Shown here: piece after piece, positions 1 to 8,650 of the stretch
How the letters are laid out: each line of letters opens with the position of its first letter
Position numbering within the stretch: the first letter of the stretch is position 1
Source: Pseudomonas sp. N40(2020)
GTDB taxonomy: Bacteria > Pseudomonadota > Gammaproteobacteria > Pseudomonadales > Pseudomonadaceae
DNA: 64,000 nt
Assembly: GCF_014472415.1 (NCBI RefSeq)
Contig: NZ_JACSZV010000025.1
Span: forward strand, 1 to 64,000
Reading direction: 5' to 3'
The notes under the pieces: generated by a model
Seen by the model: only the letters and a program-made list of their open reading frames with translations
Database searches by the model: none
What the model was told of the DNA's origin: nothing
Translations under genes and position numbers: made by a program

Positions 1-404
1 CTTCAACCACTTGCGCTTCCGATCTCTCGTTAGCGGGAGGCGAATTCTACAGCGTTACTCGCTGTTGTCAACACCTCTTTTTCTCCGCTTTCGACCGAGA
101 AGATCGAACCGTTAAAAGAGCCAAACATCACCGCTCTTTCAACTCCTTCCAGGCTTCGACGAACTGAAGCAACCCGCTGCCGAAAACCGCATAACTCATT
201 GAATCTCAAGGAGTTTTCCGTTTCGACTGCGCCGGAAGTGGGGCGAATTATAGACTTCCAGAATCTGCCGTCAACCGTTAATTTTACTTTTCATCGAAAC
301 AGCTGAAAACCCAGCTTATATATAGACGGCATAGGCGCGATTGCGCAGTATATTGCCCAATAGCCAAAACAATACTCTGCTCTTATTTCGGACGATGCCG
401 CGCA
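1..404. other. Non-coding left end; possible multi-copy intergenic element
   Basis: I see no gene in this stretch. It carries two segments of similar layout. The first, around 35-95, has GGCGAATTCTA followed by GTCAAC and a T-rich tail. The second, around 239-295, has GGCGAATTATA followed by GTCAAC and a T-rich tail. Between them is a stretch with an AGGAG-containing segment near 210. The layout suggests a repeated intergenic element rather than a gene promoter. The 3' end (about 300-404) is AT-rich and probably holds the promoter of the downstream exporter gene. Confidence 0.35.
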
Positions 405-1292
405 ATGAATGACCAACCTCGCTCTCTTGCCTCCATGCTGTTCCCGGTTGGCCTGCTATTAATAGCCATGGCGTCGATCCAGTCCGGCGCATCCCTGGCC
501 AAAAGCATGTTCCCCGTAGTGGGCGCTCAAGGAACCACCACTCTGCGTCTGATCTTCGCCAGCGTGATCATGTTGTTACTGCTGCGTCCGTGGCGCGCGA
601 AGCTGACATCCAAGTCGTTGCGCACAGTGATTGTCTACGGCATGGCGCTGGGCGGCATGAACTTCCTCTTCTATATGTCATTGCGCACAGTGCCGCTGGG
701 CATAGCTGTTGCTCTCGAATTCACTGGCCCGCTCGCTGTAGCTATATATGCATCCCGTCGCGCCATCGACTTTCTATGGATCGGCCTGGCCGCCGCCGGA
801 CTCATGCTGTTGATACCGACGGGAGCAACCACTGCCGGAATCGATTTGATCGGTGCAAGCTACGCCCTGGGTGCCGGAGTCTGCTGGGCACTTTACATTC
901 TGTTCGGCCAGAAGGCCGGCGCTGACAACGGCGTCACGACCGCAGCGTTAGGCGTGATGATTGCGGCATTGTTTGTAGCCCCCATAGGCATCGTGCATGC
1001 TGGCGCTGCGCTACTGACGCCATCACTGATTCCAATCGCGATTGGCGTCGCGATCCTGTCCACTGCCCTCCCCTACACACTGGAGATGGTCGCGCTAACC
1101 CGCATGCCCGCGCGCACTTTCGGTACGTTGATGAGCATCGAACCCGCGTTCGGAGCATTGTCGGGCCTGCTGTTTCTGCAGGAATACCTCACGCTGTCAC
1201 AATGGATGGCGATCCTGTGCATTATTCTGGCTTCCGTTGGCGCGACCATGACCATGGGCAGTGCCGCCAAGCCTGCCATCGCGGCAGATTGA
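405..1292 (+). CDS. rhtA: RhtA-type threonine/homoserine exporter (EamA/DMT family)
   Basis: The 295-residue protein is a hydrophobic inner-membrane transporter with about ten predicted membrane segments, formed by two EamA repeats (roughly residues 15-140 and 150-285). The wording of the sequence (ASIQSGASLAKSMFPVVG near the start, and EPAFGALSGLLFLQE near residue 245) is typical of RhtA, which exports threonine, homoserine and related amino acids. Family assignment is firm; the substrate is inferred from family membership. The ATG start follows a weak ribosome-binding region. It appears to be a single-gene transcript. Confidence 0.85.
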   Translation: MNDQPRSLASMLFPVGLLLIAMASIQSGASLAKSMFPVVGAQGTTTLRLIFASVIMLLLLRPWRAKLTSKSLRTVIVYGMALGGMNFLFYMSLRTVPLGIAVALEFTGPLAVAIYASRRAIDFLWIGLAAAGLMLLIPTGATTAGIDLIGASYALGAGVCWALYILFGQKAGADNGVTTAALGVMIAALFVAPIGIVHAGAALLTPSLIPIAIGVAILSTALPYTLEMVALTRMPARTFGTLMSIEPAFGALSGLLFLQEYLTLSQWMAILCIILASVGATMTMGSAAKPAIAAD

Positions 1293-1460
1293 AACAGGAT
1301 TTAACGAAGGTCTGGCAATTGGCGTTCATATAGGCCATGTTTAGGCTCGTAACCCAATGCCAGACATGGATTTTTTCGGACAGGGATTTCAAAACGCTTT
1401 GAGCGCAGGCGAATACAGGCAGACCCGAGCGTCAGACTCGTGGCCGCTATAAGGACGGGA

Positions 1461-1742
1461 ATGAAACGAATTTTGATATTGATCGCCGTACTCGCAATCG
1501 CGGGTTGCGCGGCGACCTCGAAAACCCAGGTAAAGCACGGCAAAAAAGGGCTGCACATCAACTGCTCGGGGCTCTCGTCCTCCTGGGACCAGTGCTATAA
1601 CAGCGCAGCCAGCTCCTGCGCTCCGAAAGGCTACAAAGTTATCGCCAAATCGGGGGATTCCGTGGAGGAGCCTGGCGACTATCCATTCGGCCTCAATCCT
1701 GCGGGCTATACCAGCCGCAGCATGATCGTCATCTGTAAATAG
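1461..1742 (+). CDS. Small secreted lipoprotein of unknown function
   Basis: I chose the ATG at 1461, preceded by AAGGA at 1451, because it opens directly on a lipoprotein signal (MKRILILIAVLAIAGCA, lipobox with Cys about residue 17). The earlier possible start at 1440 would bury that signal. The mature part, about 75 residues, has four further cysteines (NCSGL, QCYNSA, SCAPKG and the terminal IC), which could form two disulfides in the periplasm. Similar short Cys-containing lipoproteins are common in Pseudomonas; I do not know the function. It is convergent with the TetR gene, only 1 bp apart. Confidence 0.75.
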   Translation: MKRILILIAVLAIAGCAATSKTQVKHGKKGLHINCSGLSSSWDQCYNSAASSCAPKGYKVIAKSGDSVEEPGDYPFGLNPAGYTSRSMIVICK

Positions 1743-1743
1743 G

Positions 1744-2307
1744 TCAGGGCTGCCTGGTGATCTGGCGACAAATCTCGTCATGGCTGGACTTCAGCACTGT
1801 TCTCTGAATGTCCGGGCTGGCCAACATGCGCGCCACCACCAGTGCCCCCACGCACTGCGACAGAACCGACCATGCCAGACTGTCACTCTCAAGTATCCGC
1901 GCCCAACTCTCCTGGAGCCGGCAGATCCACAGCTCTGCCTGCTCGCGCACCTGAATATCCGAACGAGCGATTTCCGCGCCTAACGCAGGCAAAGCACAGC
2001 CAGATTCGGGTTGTTCAACATGAGCCATGCTCAAATAGTGTCTGAGGCAGCGTTGCAGCCGCTCGCGATCCGGCTCGCTTTGCCCACCCAATCGCTCCAT
2101 GCTTTGCCCCAACTCTCTCTCGACGATGGCAATGAACAGCGCATCTTTCGACGAAAAGTGGCTGTAAAACGCCGCGCCACTCAGGCCAATAGCCTTCATC
2201 AAACCATCGACACCGACCGTGGAAAACCCGGATCGCTTCGCCGACAGCGCACTGCTCTGCAATAATTTCTCCCGGGTTTCCAGCTTGTGACTGGCGGAGT
2301 AACGCAT
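1744..2307 (-). CDS. TetR/AcrR-family transcriptional regulator
   Basis: The 187-residue protein has an N-terminal TetR helix-turn-helix (residues 10-55, with GVDGLMKAIGLSGAAFYSHF as the recognition region) and a C-terminal ligand-binding domain. It is divergent from the SDR gene at 2399, across a 91-bp gap containing a repeated AACG(A/T)TCGTT motif. This makes it the likely autorepressor and repressor of the SDR/DsbA-fold pair. The inducer is unknown. Confidence 0.85.
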   Translation of the reverse strand: MRYSASHKLETREKLLQSSALSAKRSGFSTVGVDGLMKAIGLSGAAFYSHFSSKDALFIAIVERELGQSMERLGGQSEPDRERLQRCLRHYLSMAHVEQPESGCALPALGAEIARSDIQVREQAELWICRLQESWARILESDSLAWSVLSQCVGALVVARMLASPDIQRTVLKSSHDEICRQITRQP

Positions 2308-2355
2308 GTGTTTGCCCTCGAATTGACCGCCTTGACGTTAACCGGATCCTAGCAT

Positions 2356-2380
2356 AACGTTCGTTCACTTAACGATCGTT
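2356..2380. promoter_or_regulatory. Candidate TetR operator
   Basis: Two near-identical decamers, AACGTTCGTT (2356-2365) and AACGATCGTT (2371-2380, a perfect palindrome), lie 15 bp apart centre to centre between divergent genes. Spacing and position fit an operator for the adjacent TetR protein. This is inferred from sequence and context. Confidence 0.55.
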
Positions 2381-2398
2381 TACTAAAGGGGTCTACCC

Positions 2399-3127
2399 AT
2401 GAATAACAAGAAGGTCGTATTGGTTGTCGGTGCAGGCGATGCAACTGGCGGAGCCATTGCCAAGCGCTTTGCCAAGGAAGGATTCATCGCCTGTGTTACA
2501 CGGCGCAGCGCCGACAAATTGCAGCCGCTGGTGGAGGCCATTGAGGCTGAGGGCGGCGAAGCTCATGGTTTTGCCTGCGATGCGCGCAAAGAAGAAGACG
2601 TAATCGCTCTGATTGAAGACATCGAAACCCGCCTCGGTCCAATCGAAGCCTTTGTATTCAACATCGGCGCCAACGTGCCCTGCAGCATCCTCGAAGAAAC
2701 CGCGCGCAAGTATTTCAAGATCTGGGAAATGGCCTGTTTCTCCGGCTTCCTCAATGCCCGTGAAGTAGCCAAACGCATGGTCACCCGTCAGCGCGGTACG
2801 ATTCTGTTCACCGGTGCCACTGCCGGACTTCGCGGTGCATCAGGTTTCGCCGCGTTCGCCGGAGCTAAACACGGCATTCGCGCACTGGCGCAAAGCATGG
2901 CGCGGGAACTTGGCCCTATGAACATCCACGTCGCCCATGTGGTAGTCGATGGAGCCATTGATACCGACTTCATCCGCAACAGCTTCCCTGAGAAATACGC
3001 CACCAAGGATCAGGACGGTATTCTCAACCCCGAACACATCGCCGAAAACTATTGGTATTTGCACAGTCAGCCACGTGATGCCTGGACCTTTGAGCTGGAT
3101 CTGCGTCCCTGGAACGAACGCTGGTGA
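2399..3127 (+). CDS. Short-chain dehydrogenase/reductase
   Basis: The 242-residue protein shows an SDR N-terminus (VVLVVGAGDATGGAIAKRF, a variant of the TGxxxGIG nucleotide-binding motif) and a region ending GASGFAAFAGAKHGIRALAQSMAREL. The usual active-site YxxxK Tyr position reads FAGAK, so the catalytic Tyr appears to be replaced by Phe, which suggests altered or absent oxidoreductase activity. A strong ribosome-binding site (AAAGGGG) precedes the ATG. It is co-directional with and 37 bp from the DsbA-fold isomerase gene, so the two probably form an operon controlled by the divergent TetR protein. Confidence 0.8.
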   Translation: MNNKKVVLVVGAGDATGGAIAKRFAKEGFIACVTRRSADKLQPLVEAIEAEGGEAHGFACDARKEEDVIALIEDIETRLGPIEAFVFNIGANVPCSILEETARKYFKIWEMACFSGFLNAREVAKRMVTRQRGTILFTGATAGLRGASGFAAFAGAKHGIRALAQSMARELGPMNIHVAHVVVDGAIDTDFIRNSFPEKYATKDQDGILNPEHIAENYWYLHSQPRDAWTFELDLRPWNERW

Positions 3128-3164
3128 ACCCACCGCCCAAAACAATAAATAGAGAGCAGCGACA

Positions 3165-3755
3165 ATGACGAAAACCGTGGAATTCTATTTTGACCTCGGC
3201 AGCCCTGCGACGTATCTGGCCTACACCCAGCTGCCAAAGATCTGCGCTGATACCAATAGCGAGCTGACATACATTCCGATGTTGCTCGGTGGTGTATTCA
3301 AGGCGACTGGCAATGCATCGCCGGCAATGATTCCGGCCAAGGGTCGCTATATGTTTCAGGATCTGGATCGCTACGCCAAACGCTATGGCGTGTCCCTCAA
3401 GTTCAACCCGCACTTCCCGATCAACACGCTGCTGTTGATGCGCGCCGTCACTGGCATACAGCTACGCCAGCCGGAACGCTTTGAGGCGTTTATCGATTGC
3501 CTGTTCGCTGCATTGTGGGTGGAAGGCGCAAACCTCAACGACCCGGTAATCGTTGCTGGCGTATTGATCGAACATGGGTTCGATCCCGATGAAGTCCTGG
3601 CGTTGACCAACGATGAAACCGTGAAGGCTGCACTGAAGGTGAACACCGAAACCGCGGTTAAACGTGGCGTTTTCGGTGCCCCAACAATGTTTGTCGGCAA
3701 CCAGATGTTCTTCGGGCAGGATCGCCTGGACTTCGTCGAAGAAGCCTTGACCTAG
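3165..3755 (+). CDS. DsbA-fold protein, 2-hydroxychromene-2-carboxylate isomerase-like
   Basis: The 196-residue protein begins TKTVEFYFDLGSPATYLAYTQLP, the signature of the kappa-class GST/2-hydroxychromene-2-carboxylate isomerase branch of the DsbA fold. It ends with GVFGAPTMFVGNQMFFGQDRLDFVEEAL, the cis-Pro region and C-terminal helix of that family. The usual DsbA CxxC is absent and a Ser (GSP) takes its place, as in the isomerases. It probably acts in the cytoplasm with the upstream SDR on an aromatic or otherwise conjugated substrate; the substrate is not known. Confidence 0.8.
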   Translation: MTKTVEFYFDLGSPATYLAYTQLPKICADTNSELTYIPMLLGGVFKATGNASPAMIPAKGRYMFQDLDRYAKRYGVSLKFNPHFPINTLLLMRAVTGIQLRQPERFEAFIDCLFAALWVEGANLNDPVIVAGVLIEHGFDPDEVLALTNDETVKAALKVNTETAVKRGVFGAPTMFVGNQMFFGQDRLDFVEEALT

Positions 3756-3764
3756 ATTGATCCC

Positions 3765-3798
3765 GGCACTCAAGCGCGGACTTCGGCGCCTGAGTGCC
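3765..3798. terminator. Possible bidirectional hairpin between convergent genes
   Basis: GGCACTCA (3765-3772) pairs with TGAGTGCC (3791-3798), with further GC-rich pairing inside the loop. It lies between two convergent genes. No clear T-tract follows on either strand, so intrinsic termination is uncertain. Confidence 0.35.
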
Positions 3799-3804
3799 AA
3801 CCCA

Positions 3805-5613
3805 TCAAATGGCCGCAGTACGCGCGTTCAGCCATTCCAGGGCAGCACCGTCGAGCAACGGACTCAAACGTTCACGCACCTGCGCGTGGTAAGCGTTGAA
3901 CCACTGTTTCTCGTCCTGAGTCAGCAACGCTGGCACCAGGCAGCGCGTGTCAATAGGGCACAGGGTCAAGGTTTCAAACTTGAGAAACTCGCCGAACTCG
4001 CTACTCTCCGCCACTTGGTTCATCGCCAGGTTCTCGATACGCACGCCCCAACGGCCCGGACGATAAGTACCAGGCTCGATGGAAGTGATCATGCCCGGTT
4101 GCATCGCGGTTTGCGGCGCCGGCGCTGCCTGATAGGCAATGACCTGTGGGCCTTCGTGAACATTGAGGAAATAACCGACGCCGTGACCGGTGCCGTGACC
4201 GTAGTCGACGCTTTCAGCCCAGATCGGCGCGCGAGCGATGGCATCCAGCAACGGCGATAGAATGCCTTTCGGAAACTGTGCCCGCGACAGCGCAATCACG
4301 CCTTTCAACACGCGCGTGCAATCGCGCTTCTGCTCTTCGGTTGGCGTACCGACCGGCACCATCCGCGTGATGTCGGTTGTGCCGCCGAGATACTGACCGC
4401 CGGAATCGATCAGCAACAGGCCGTCGCCTTCGATCACCGCGTGTTCTTCTTCAGTGGCGTGATAGTGCGGCATCGCGCCATTGGCGTTGAATGCCGCGAT
4501 AGTGTTGAAACTCAGCGAAACGTAATCCGGACGACGTTCACGGGCAGCGGTGAGCTTCTCGTCGATGGTCAGTTCGGTAATGCGCTCGCGGCCCCAGGCC
4601 GACTCCAGCCAGGCGAAGAATTCGCACAGCGCTGCGCCGTCCTGCTCCATCGCTTTACGGATGTGCGCGGCGTCGGCTTCACTTTTTTGCGACTTGGCCA
4701 GTGTCGTCGGGTTCAAGCCTTCGACCAATTTCACACCGCTGTCGAGGTTATCCAGCAGACCGCTGGTGACGCGCGCCGGATCCACCAACAGGCTCGCGCC
4801 ACTCGGCACGGCGCGCAAGGCGTCGGACACTTCGCTGTAATCACGCAGCGTCACGCCATCGTGTTCCAGTACTGCACGCAACTGCGCATCGATCTTGCTC
4901 AGCGCGACAAACAAGGTGGCCTGCTGCTGATTGATCAAGGCGAAGGAAACAAACACTGGGTTGAACGACACATCGCCGCCACGCAGGTTGAACAGCCACG
5001 CGATATCGTCGAGGGTGGCGATGAAGTGCCAATCGGCGCCGCGTTCCTGCAAGGTTTCCCGCAGTTTGGCGAGTTTCTCGCCACGGCTGACGGTCGCTTG
5101 TGGCGGCAGATGCTGATAGATCGGTGCATTCGGCAGCGTCGGCCGGTCGCTCCAGACTTCCGTCAACAGATCGATATCGGTACGCAGACGGGCACCGCGC
5201 GCTTCAAGTTTACTGCCCAGTGTGCGCGCAGAGGCCACTGCCATCACTGCGCCATCGACCGCAACCACGCCACCTTCAGGTGTCTGCTCGGCTAGCCAGT
5301 CCAGCGGGCTTGGCTGACCGGGTTGCAGCTTGACCAGCTCGATGCCGCTGCCATTGAGTTCCTTGGTCGCCTGTTCCCAGTAACGACTGTCGGCCCAAAC
5401 GCCGGCGAAATCGTGGGTGACAATCAAAGTCCCGACCGAACCATGGAAACCCGACAGCCACTGGCGGCCTTGCCAGTACCCCGGCAGATATTCCGACAGA
5501 TGCGGGTCGGCGGAAGGCACCAACAGCGCATGAATGCCTTCGCGGCGCATCAGTTCACGGGTGTGCGCAAGGCGCTGGGGAACCGATCCCTCGGTCAAAG
5601 TCTGGGTACTCAT
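3805..5613 (-). CDS. M24-family Xaa-Pro aminopeptidase (AmpP-like)
   Basis: From the ATG at 5613 the protein is about 602 residues. I prefer this start because AGGAG at 5619-5623 sits 5 nt before it, while the in-frame TTG at 5628 lies upstream of that ribosome-binding site. It carries two N-terminal creatinase-like domains and a C-terminal pita-bread metallopeptidase domain. Metal-ligand segments are visible in order: LLIDSGGQYLGGTTDITR (two Asp), GHGTGHGVGYFLNVHEGP (His), TSIEPGTY (Glu) and GVRIENL (Glu). It removes N-terminal residues before proline in the cytoplasm. It lies 56 bp downstream of the cysteine desulfurase gene on the same strand. Confidence 0.88.
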   Translation of the reverse strand: MSTQTLTEGSVPQRLAHTRELMRREGIHALLVPSADPHLSEYLPGYWQGRQWLSGFHGSVGTLIVTHDFAGVWADSRYWEQATKELNGSGIELVKLQPGQPSPLDWLAEQTPEGGVVAVDGAVMAVASARTLGSKLEARGARLRTDIDLLTEVWSDRPTLPNAPIYQHLPPQATVSRGEKLAKLRETLQERGADWHFIATLDDIAWLFNLRGGDVSFNPVFVSFALINQQQATLFVALSKIDAQLRAVLEHDGVTLRDYSEVSDALRAVPSGASLLVDPARVTSGLLDNLDSGVKLVEGLNPTTLAKSQKSEADAAHIRKAMEQDGAALCEFFAWLESAWGRERITELTIDEKLTAARERRPDYVSLSFNTIAAFNANGAMPHYHATEEEHAVIEGDGLLLIDSGGQYLGGTTDITRMVPVGTPTEEQKRDCTRVLKGVIALSRAQFPKGILSPLLDAIARAPIWAESVDYGHGTGHGVGYFLNVHEGPQVIAYQAAPAPQTAMQPGMITSIEPGTYRPGRWGVRIENLAMNQVAESSEFGEFLKFETLTLCPIDTRCLVPALLTQDEKQWFNAYHAQVRERLSPLLDGAALEWLNARTAAI

Positions 5614-5669
5614 CATGTCTCCTGCCAATCACTTCATCGTTATTGTTCGTCGCCATCAGGTCGGCGCGT

Positions 5670-6836
5670 TTAAAGCCCTGTCGCCCAGAATGCCGGAGCA
5701 CTGGTGCAGGCGGTCTTGATCAGTTCAAAAGCCTTGTCGATATCTTCAGCGGTGGTGAAACGGCCGAGACTCAGGCGAATCGTACGCCCGGCCAGCCTTG
5801 TGTCATGTCCCAGTGCCAACAGCACGTGGGATGGCGCGTTACTCGCGGAATTGCAAGCCGAGGTCGCGGAGAATGCGATTGAATGGCTAAGCGCCGCACT
5901 ATTGAACTCGCCTTCGCTGAAGGTCAGGCTCAAGGTATGCGGAATGCGTTGCGTGGCACTGCCGTTGAGGCGCACGCCCGGCAGGCTCAAAAGTTGTTCG
6001 AGCAAGCGTTCACGCAAAGCGACGATGGAGTTTTTCTCTTCATCTAATTCGGCAGCGGCCAAGGCGAATGCCGCACCCATCGCGGCGATCTGATGCGTCG
6101 CCAGTGTGCCGGAGCGCAACCCGCTCTCATGCCCGCCACCATGTATCTGCGCTTGGACGCGCTGTTGCGCACGCGGGCCGACGTACAGCGCGCCGATGCC
6201 TTTGGGGCCGTAGAGTTTATGCGCCGAGAAAGACATCAGATCGACCGGCCATTGCGTCAGATCGATTGCCACTTTGCCCGCGCCCTGAGCCGCATCGACA
6301 TGGAACAACACCTCGCGACCGCGAACGACTTCACCGATGGCAGGGATGTCGTTGACGGTGCCGAGTTCGTTGTTAACCAGCATCAGCGACACCAGAAAGG
6401 TGTCATCACGCATCGCTTCGCTGACCGCTTGCGGGGTAATCAGGCCGTCGGCGTCCGGCACCAGATAAGTCACGGCAACGCCAGCGTCCTGCAATTGACG
6501 GGCGGTATCGAGGATGGCTTTGTGTTCGATCTGGCTGGTAATGATGTGCCCGCCGGACACGCCGCGCGCTTGGGCTACACCTTTGAGAGCAAGGTTATTG
6601 GACTCGGTAGCACCGGAAGTCCAGACGATCTGTTCGGCTTGCGCGCCGACCAGTTCGGCGACTTGTCGGCGGGCCTGCTCAACCGTTTGCCGGGCCTGCT
6701 GGCCAAAAGCATGGGAGCTGGAAGCCGGATTGCCGAAATTACCGTGAAACCCCAGACATTCGATCATCACCTGGATGACCCGCTCGTCCACCGGAGTAGT
6801 GGCGGCGTAATCGAAATACAACGGACGTGTGTTCAT
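5670..6836 (-). CDS. Cysteine desulfurase family protein (NifS/IscS-like)
   Basis: The 388-residue PLP enzyme shows the PLP-binding lysine in SAHKLYGPKG (Lys207) and the mobile-loop catalytic cysteine in SATSACNSASNAPSH (Cys329). It opens MNTRPLYFDYAATTPVD, typical of NifS/IscS proteins. It mobilises sulfur from cysteine for Fe-S clusters or thiolated products. No isc or suf genes are nearby, so it is probably an accessory desulfurase rather than the main IscS. The ribosome-binding site before the ATG is weak. Confidence 0.88.
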   Translation of the reverse strand: MNTRPLYFDYAATTPVDERVIQVMIECLGFHGNFGNPASSSHAFGQQARQTVEQARRQVAELVGAQAEQIVWTSGATESNNLALKGVAQARGVSGGHIITSQIEHKAILDTARQLQDAGVAVTYLVPDADGLITPQAVSEAMRDDTFLVSLMLVNNELGTVNDIPAIGEVVRGREVLFHVDAAQGAGKVAIDLTQWPVDLMSFSAHKLYGPKGIGALYVGPRAQQRVQAQIHGGGHESGLRSGTLATHQIAAMGAAFALAAAELDEEKNSIVALRERLLEQLLSLPGVRLNGSATQRIPHTLSLTFSEGEFNSAALSHSIAFSATSACNSASNAPSHVLLALGHDTRLAGRTIRLSLGRFTTAEDIDKAFELIKTACTSAPAFWATGL

Positions 6837-7041
6837 AAAAGACTCGCAGAGCGTGTTCCGGGATCAGGAGGCTCGTATCTGCAAACGGCACAGCGCAGCC
6901 TTGTGAGCTGCGCGTCGGTTCGAGAGCGTCATCAATACCTGATCGGATGCCGTTAAAGAAGAACAACTTCATTTAAAAGTGCGTAGGAACGCTCCTGAAG
7001 CCGAGCTTAACAGGCATCGGGCCGGCGGTTGAAGCAATGCG

Positions 7042-7680
7042 TCAGCTAAAGCTTTCGAGAAGTAACGGGTACAGGGAAACCACCAGCAACGCCGCCATGC
7101 CCCAGTTGAACACGCGCAACCAGCGCGGGTCCTTCAGCACATTGCGCAGGAGCGTGCCGCACGCCGCCCAGACGCCGACGCTCGGCAGATTGATGATGGC
7201 GAACACGGCAGCGATCACCAGCACATTGGTGAAGTAACCCTGCATCGGCGTGTACGTGCTGATGGCACCGATGGCCATGATCCACGCTTTGGGATTGACC
7301 CACTGGAACGCTGCTGCGCCGAGGTAGCTGATCGGTTTGGCTTCGCCTTGAACGTTGTCACCGACCGGTCCCGAGTGAGCAATTTTCCACGCCAGATACA
7401 ACAGATACGCCGCGCCGACATAACGCAGAATCGTATAAAGAATCGGATAGGTCTGAAACACCGCGCCCAGGCCAAAACCCACCGCCACCACCAGGACAAA
7501 AAAGCCACAGGTAATGCCCAGCATGTGCGGGATGGTGCGGTTAAAGCCGAAGTTCACGCCCGATGCCAGCAACATGGTGTTGTTTGGCCCCGGCGTTATC
7601 GAGGTGACAAGAGCAAACAGGGCAAAGCCCAACAATAGATCAAGCGAGAGGGTCATCGTGGGCAAATCCGTCAGGGTCAT
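7042..7680 (-). CDS. LysE/RhtB-family amino-acid exporter
   Basis: The 212-residue inner-membrane protein has about six hydrophobic segments and the LysE family signature TSITPGPNNTMLLASGVNFG near residues 22-42. It probably exports an amino acid or related small molecule; the substrate cannot be read from the sequence. An internal ATG at 7656 (MTLSLDLLLGF) is an equally plausible start and matches where most family members begin. It is monocistronic by position. Confidence 0.85.
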   Translation of the reverse strand: MTLTDLPTMTLSLDLLLGFALFALVTSITPGPNNTMLLASGVNFGFNRTIPHMLGITCGFFVLVVAVGFGLGAVFQTYPILYTILRYVGAAYLLYLAWKIAHSGPVGDNVQGEAKPISYLGAAAFQWVNPKAWIMAIGAISTYTPMQGYFTNVLVIAAVFAIINLPSVGVWAACGTLLRNVLKDPRWLRVFNWGMAALLVVSLYPLLLESFS

Positions 7681-7758
7681 TCAGGTGTAGACCCTATCCC
7701 ACGCAGGCCGGTAAACCCACGGACAGTTGGGTAAAACTTCTAGCAGTACAGTTTGTTT

Positions 7759-8016
7759 TCAGCTTGGCCGACCGTGCAGCTGTACGGCACGTTCCGCGCT
7801 CATTTCAGCCTTCTTGTCGAACTGCGACTGGCCGAGCAACTGAGCTTTCTTAGCGTGGTATTCGTCAAAGGACAAACCGCTGCGGTTCAGCGCTTCCATC
7901 GCCAACTCCCGAGATTCTTCTTCGGTGTAGGGGCGCAGCTCTGGAGAGTTGTGAGAAGCACAACCGGCAAGTACGGAGACAGCGAGCAGCAGAGAAACAG
8001 TCAGTAAACGATTCAT
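7759..8016 (-). CDS. Small lipoprotein
   Basis: The 85-residue protein has a clear lipoprotein signal (MNRLLTVSLLLAVSVLAGCAS, lipobox Cys at residue 19) and a short, charged, probably helical mature part rich in Glu, Lys and Gln. It should be anchored in the outer or inner membrane facing the periplasm. The family is unknown to me. It stands alone between the LysE gene and the monooxygenase gene. Confidence 0.75.
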   Translation of the reverse strand: MNRLLTVSLLLAVSVLAGCASHNSPELRPYTEEESRELAMEALNRSGLSFDEYHAKKAQLLGQSQFDKKAEMSAERAVQLHGRPS

Positions 8017-8190
8017 GGGAGCGTCCTGGCGAGCGGTGGGGGTCGATGGAGAAAGGCTACGCCCCGGTACGCTCGCGCAGAAATCAACGCTTTCAATAGT
8101 GGCTATCAGTGAATCAGCAATGACTGCGCCTATCTCTTAGATATCTATAAAGATCGATAAACGTTCTAAGCAGCTGATCCAGTTGTCCAT

Positions 8191-8556
8191 CTAACTCACC
8201 AGTTTGCAGTGCAGTGCATCGTCGTGACTGCGGGCGATGCTGCTCAATACCTGAAACGAGTTAAATGTCACGGTTTTCGCCTGATGGGTGCGGATCAACT
8301 GCCAGAAATCCTGCTCGCCGCTTTCGAAACTGCTGAATGCGGCCTCCCCCGCCTCGCGGCTCTGCCATTGCAGAAAGCTCAATACCCGCCGGCCATCGTC
8401 GCTGGCTTGCACACTCGCGCTGACGAAACCTCCGTAGCGCTGGGCCAGACGCTCGGTCTGCACCGACAGCGCCGAGACCAGCGCCGGTTGCTGCCGTGGC
8501 TCGATCTCGAATTCGATCAATTGTGTGAAGCTGCGGTTTTTCGCTGATGCTTGCAT
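8191..8556 (-). CDS. Antibiotic-biosynthesis-monooxygenase (ABM) domain protein, SoxR-controlled
   Basis: The 121-residue protein consists of one ABM/dimeric ferredoxin-like barrel domain (FTQLIEFEIEPRQQPALV, then LSFLQWQSREAGEAAFSSFES). Such proteins are cofactor-free monooxygenases or quinone-handling enzymes. It is divergent from soxR, and its promoter contains a SoxR-box-like palindrome inside a 19-bp spacer. From general knowledge, P. aeruginosa SoxR also controls an adjacent divergent ABM-type gene (PA2274), so this is probably the ortholog. The role is likely in coping with redox-cycling compounds. Confidence 0.82.
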   Translation of the reverse strand: MQASAKNRSFTQLIEFEIEPRQQPALVSALSVQTERLAQRYGGFVSASVQASDDGRRVLSFLQWQSREAGEAAFSSFESGEQDFWQLIRTHQAKTVTFNSFQVLSSIARSHDDALHCKLVS

Positions 8557-8606
8557 GAAAAGTCCCCACTTGGCTGTAAGGCGAATCTTGCGACTCGACG
8601 AAGCGC

Positions 8607-8637
8607 AGGGTAAAACCTCTAGTTAAGTCAAGGTCAA
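8607..8637 (-). promoter_or_regulatory. SoxR-regulated promoter of the ABM gene
   Basis: On the minus strand TTGACC (-35, 8632-8637) and TACCCT (-10, 8607-8612) are separated by 19 bp, longer than the usual 17. Within that spacer lies CCTCTAGTTAAGTCAAGG (8616-8633), matching the SoxR box CCTCAAGTTAACTTGAGG at 14 of 18 positions. An over-long spacer containing the operator is the hallmark of MerR/SoxR-activated promoters. Confidence 0.72.
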
Positions 8638-8650
8638 GAGCTATCTTCAA

